In this document: piece after piece, positions 33,536 through 37,036 of the stretch
Layout: every line of letters starts with the position of its first letter
Position numbering within the stretch: the first letter of the stretch is position 1
DNA from: Folioceros fuciformis
Lineage: Eukaryota > Anthocerotophyta > Anthocerotopsida > Anthocerotales
NCBI GenBank assembly: GCA_049999805.1
Contig: JBNGIO010005625.1
Location: 1 to 37,036 of the forward strand
Direction of reading: 5' to 3'
DNA: 37,036 nucleotides
Notes under the pieces: generated by a model
Told to the model about the DNA's origin: nothing
Databases searched by the model: none
Seen by the model: the letters and a program-made list of their open reading frames with translations, nothing else
Program-made: the position numbers and the translations under genes

Positions 33536-36500
33536 TCACGGACGGTTTCCCACACGTTGGGGACTACAGGGGGAGGTCACTTTGGCAACGGCCTTCCTCC
33601 TCGTCTTGCTTGCTTTTGCACTGTTTCCCTGCTGTCGTTCTTCAGCAGCTTGTTGGAGTCTCCTCTGAAGCTGCACAGCCTTCTTCTCTTTGGGGGGCTC
33701 AAAATTGAAACACCCTGCAAAATACAAAGGCCGAAGCAAAGATGGGATTTGATCTAAGAGAGACCTGCGGGAAACATGTTTTGGTCTGAATAAGGAATCC
33801 AGAGGCAACGATGGAAAAGAAAGAATCTGCACCTGTATCTGGTGTCTCATTCTCGTCAAATCCATCCAAAATGGCGATAATGCCACCATCCTAGTGAGTC
33901 AACCAAGGCCTTAGTCAGAATCATTGCACACCCATTGCGACGCTAGCCTAGGGTAGAGACTTCTACAAGGGAAGCCACACAAGGACCGAAAGCTATTCCA
34001 ACCTTGTCACGGGCTGTGGTTTGATTTCGCCAGTATGCCAGAGGTGGTACAAGTAGCCTACCTGTCAAACAAAAAAAATGGTATCTTACACGGGTATTCA
34101 AGTTGAGCAGCACACGTTGCAGCCAACAACCTTCACATAGACTTACCAGACCGAGACATCTTCAAACCATAAGCCTGAGAGACAAGGTCTGTGGTAACAG
34201 ATACGGAAGGTGCAGGAAGTGGCGGAGGTATCATCTGCAATGGTCGATGTTTTCATTCATCACTACAACGCTGGCGGCAACACACAAAACCTGTGAACGA
34301 ATCAAGAACCTAAAACAGACAGTGCAGCAGACTTACTGAAGTCTTCGATTTCCTGCTTTGATATCCAGAAGCAAGTTGTTTCTGTGAGTCAGACTTCGCT
34401 TCGCCCGTTGCACTTCTCGTTGTCACCTTGCATTTTGGCTTCTTGCAACCCCTCCTAGTATATCTATTACCTGTCCTTGAGACTTTATCAGACCCGACAG
34501 AGTCAATGTCCTCGAAGGGTGAAGAATTCGTGGCATCAAGGGTCTCCTCCCTTAGTCTTTTAACACCTGTCCGCCCTCCATCTTCAGGATGACTGTCTCC
34601 CAGTTCATTACTACTAGTGATCCTTCCTACAGGTTCGGCACCACCTTTTGAGTCTCCATTGTGGAACACCACAAGAGCTAGACCACCTTCCCATCCATTA
34701 TCAGGGTGTACTTCTTCAAGGCGGCTGTCATCTTCTTGTTCTAGATCAGTTCGCCCTTCTCCAAGTTCTTCACCACTTGCACCTTGTCTATCAAGGTGCG
34801 GTTCTTCAAATTCAGTAACATCCTCTATTTCTCTGTCAGATCGCAATTCATCAAGTCCTCTACCAAATTCATCTGGTCTATCAACGCACACTCCTTCGAC
34901 TTCTGTATCAGCATCCTGTGCTACGTCGAGGTGCACTTCACAGAGTTTTGTATCGACATTCATTTCAATGTCCCGAAGCACATCTTTGGGCTCTGAACCA
35001 GCATACTGTTGTATGTGAAGGTGCAAATCTTCGACTTTGTTAGTAGCAACCCATTGAATGTTGAGGGGCAACTCCTCAAGTCCTACACCAGTATCCTGTT
35101 GCGAGTCACACAGCACTTCTTCCAGCACTCTACCATCTTCCTCATGTCTTTCAGGATGGACTTCTTCAAGTTCTCTACAATCGCCCACTTCTATGTAAGG
35201 GTGCACTCCGATAAGTTCTGTGCAATCTTCATCTCCTCCGTCACCTCTGCTCCCCTCTTGAAGCTCTCTGTCCAAGAGCATTTCTTCAAGTTGTGCATCA
35301 TCTTCCAAATGCATGATTGGGTGATTTTCAAGTCCTCGTTCATCCTTGATGCTGGCTGTGATGCTCAGCCCACGCGTTTCAAGATTGGTGCTCACCTCTA
35401 CGTGGACCACATGTAACTGTTTCTGTGGTTCGACTCCTCCCATACAATTCCCCTTTGCTTTGAGGGGATGCTCTGGTTTCACTGCCCTGACATGAATCAG
35501 AGCGTCGGAATTGCTGAGTGCCTCCTCGGGTGGCCCCACTACAGGTTCTCTGCAATTTTTCCCCAAAGCAATACTGCTTGGACCGATGTTCATTTCCAGA
35601 TCGGAGCCTACTCTGTCTCCAGCAGGTGCTTCCATTTGCCTACCCAGTTCTCCATAACTACTGTTCCCTGATCTCTCTGCCTGGTCTTCTGTCTCTTTCT
35701 CGTTGGTACTGCTTCCGCCAGCAGGGTCCTCGCCTTTGTCATCCATAAAAAACCTGGATCCAGTAGCTGACCTCTCTACCTGGTCTTGTTTCTCTTTCTC
35801 GTTGCTGTTGATTCCACCAGCAGGGCCCTCGTCATTGTCATCCATAATAACTCTGGATCTCGTAGTAGCATCTACATCCCTCTGCCTCTTCACCCCCTTC
35901 TTTCTAGTGGTCCCTAGTCTGTCAGGCAGCCCGTGTTCAAGCTCCCCCGCTGAGCTTCTCAGTTTGTACACCCTCACAGGAGGCACACGTCCCTTTCGTG
36001 GCCTCTTGCTCTTAAGCTGGGAGGTGCAGGCTCCGTTTTCATCCTGCCTGTCCAGATGAGCATCATGACAGCCCAGATCTCCACATTCCTGGGCTACAAG
36101 CGAAGGGGAAGACACTGGGACAACATTAGGGCTTTCCAGCTCTTGCTTTTCCGTGCTTTCCAGGCACGTTGTTGGTGTTGCAGGCGCAGGGGATAAAACC
36201 GCTGTAACAGTGTTCAGGTTGTCCAATTCTTGTGTTTCAGTGCTTTCCACACACGTTTGAGTTGCAGGTAGGGGGGATGTCATTGCAACAGTCTTAGGGC
36301 TTTCCATTTCACTGCTTCCCACACCCCTGCAGGAGACCCCTTCTCTGTTTCCAGAATTACAGCCTGTCGCAGCCGCATCGGGAGTAACTGGAGTTTCAGG
36401 CATGTAAAGCGGGATATCCACCGATTTTGGAGTCTTGTCATTAGACAAGAATAGCTCCAAAAAATGCTTCCAGACGAAGGGAAAGCCGGTGAGAAAGTGA

Positions 36501-36972
36501 TGAACCACCTGAAAACAGCACACAAAACCTTCCATCATCAGCACCGCACATCCCAGTCCGCCGCATTCCACTAGTTCTACCCAGCATCATCACCCTCACG
36601 AGAAACCGCACCCTTGTACCTTCACAGGAAATCCATTAGCAATAGTGATTTCCGCATCGATGCAGCCCATCAACCGTATTTCTACCCCATCCCTGGTCCG
36701 TAGTCTTGATTTCTCAATACGTTCAACAATCATAGTCGACCGCACCGTCTGTAACTCAAAGGACCTAAAACCAACCCAACCGCACTCATTAGACATCTCG
36801 CCGACAAAGCATTGGCAGCGACGAAAGTGAATCCTCCCTGCCTGGCTGGCTTCCACAGATCTTACTCAGAAGTATGCATTCCTCCGACAGCTACTCTCGG
36901 ATTAGTGGCATCTACAACATCGTCTGCTTCTTTATCATCACACCTCACCAAAAACCACTTCCGCAAACTCAC
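33536..36972 (-). CDS. KNL2: KNL2 centromere-licensing protein, partial (5' end outside window)
   Basis: KINETOCHORE NULL2 is a nuclear protein that helps load the centromeric histone CENH3; plant alpha-KNL2 has a SANTA domain and a CENPC-k motif. Visible exons (minus): 36972-36866, 36764-36620, 36508-34337, 34234-34147, 34061-34003, 33890-33833, 33714-33536; 935 aa visible. SANTA spans exons 1-3: VSLRKWFLVRCDD, NPRVAVGGMH, RLRTRDGVEIRLMGCID, NGFPVKVVHHFLTGFPFVWK. The 2.2-kb third exon codes acidic, repeat-rich sequence and basic clusters (KSKRPRKGR, TRRGCKKPKCK). Exons 4-5 join to YGLKMSRSGRLLVPPLAYWR, a textbook CENPC-k motif (visible residues about 830-849). The last exon is basic and coiled-coil-like (LQRRLQQAAEERQQ). 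The frame enters at the first visible exon in phase 0; the start codon lies beyond 37036. Confidence 0.92.
34679..35218 (-). repeat. Twelve-copy 45-bp (15-residue) coding repeat in KNL2
   Basis: The KNL2 long exon holds 12 in-register 15-residue repeats with loose consensus xLEEVHxDxxxxxxx, for example ELEEVHPERHEEDGR, GLEELPLNIQWVATN, KLCEVHLDVAQDADT, GLDELRSDREIEDVT, EFEEPHLDRQGASGE. The register is exact for 540 bp with no length change. The repeat region is strongly acidic. Confidence 0.88.
35650..35875 (-). repeat. Two-copy 33-residue coding repeat in KNL2
   Basis: Two direct copies in the same long exon: RVIMDDNDEGPAGGINSNEK followed by EKQDQVERS, and RFFMDDKGEDPAGGSSTNEK followed by ETEDQAERS, 33 residues (99 bp) apart. 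A third element EAPAGDR follows in a looser form. Further N-terminal, ESTETQEL and ESTEKQEL mark another diverged tandem duplication (about 36100-36300). Confidence 0.75.
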
Positions 36973-37036
36973 CTGCATGACACGCAAGCACGAAAAGAAA
37001 AGGCCCTTAAGAACACCACACCAAGAATTCCACACC

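Noticed and set aside
34679-35218. CRISPR-like array (regular 45-bp spacing)
   Set aside because: No conserved repeat separated by unique spacers; the period is a coding 15-residue unit in a plant gene.
34617-35416. Two plus-strand open frames rich in Ser, Phe and Ile
   Set aside because: Antisense of the KNL2 repeat array; its 45-bp period keeps the opposite strand open too.

Overview
The window is nuclear DNA from a land plant with a compact, intron-rich genome. It carries about a dozen plant genes split by short GT-AG introns, mostly 80-180 bp, in DNA of moderate GC. An aquaporin with the HIP-type selectivity filter (His-His-Ala-Arg) points away from seed plants, because HIP aquaporins are known from mosses, lycophytes and related seed-free plants. 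A lycophyte such as Selaginella or a compact bryophyte genome fits best; the species cannot be named from this sequence alone. Three runs of exactly 100 N are scaffold gaps.

Left part (1-10,000): an 11-exon RPN5 gene (26S proteasome lid), then a 13-exon gene for a secreted two-domain nucleoside hydrolase of the NSH3 type, then a single-exon HIP aquaporin on the minus strand with a long low-complexity upstream region. Middle (12,400-25,300): a 14-exon RWA (cell-wall O-acetylation) gene on minus, a 5-exon ribosomal protein eS4 gene on plus, a 16-exon half-size ABCA transporter on minus, a tRNA-Thr(AGU) gene, and an intronless F-box gene. Right part (25,400-37,036): two tandem LURP-one-related (LOR) genes, a degenerate tRNA-Ser, a small secreted Gnk2-domain protein, a Di19 zinc-finger gene with what looks like a U12-type AT-AC intron, a WD40-only relative of PLAA/DOA1, and the 3' part of a KNL2 centromere gene (SANTA domain, long acidic repeat region, CENPC-k motif) that runs off the right edge.

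The genes do not form an operon or an obvious pathway cluster. They are a mixture of housekeeping (proteasome, ribosome, centromere), cell-wall, membrane transport and stress/defence functions. I found no transposon, CRISPR array or clear horizontally acquired block. The observations most worth a check are the AT-AC intron in Di19, the 12-copy 15-residue repeat in KNL2, the truncated PLAA-like gene, the HIP filter residues, two GC-AG introns, and a probably spurious assembly gap inside RPN5. Exon borders were placed by reading splice sites and keeping frame against remembered family sequences; no alignment program was run.
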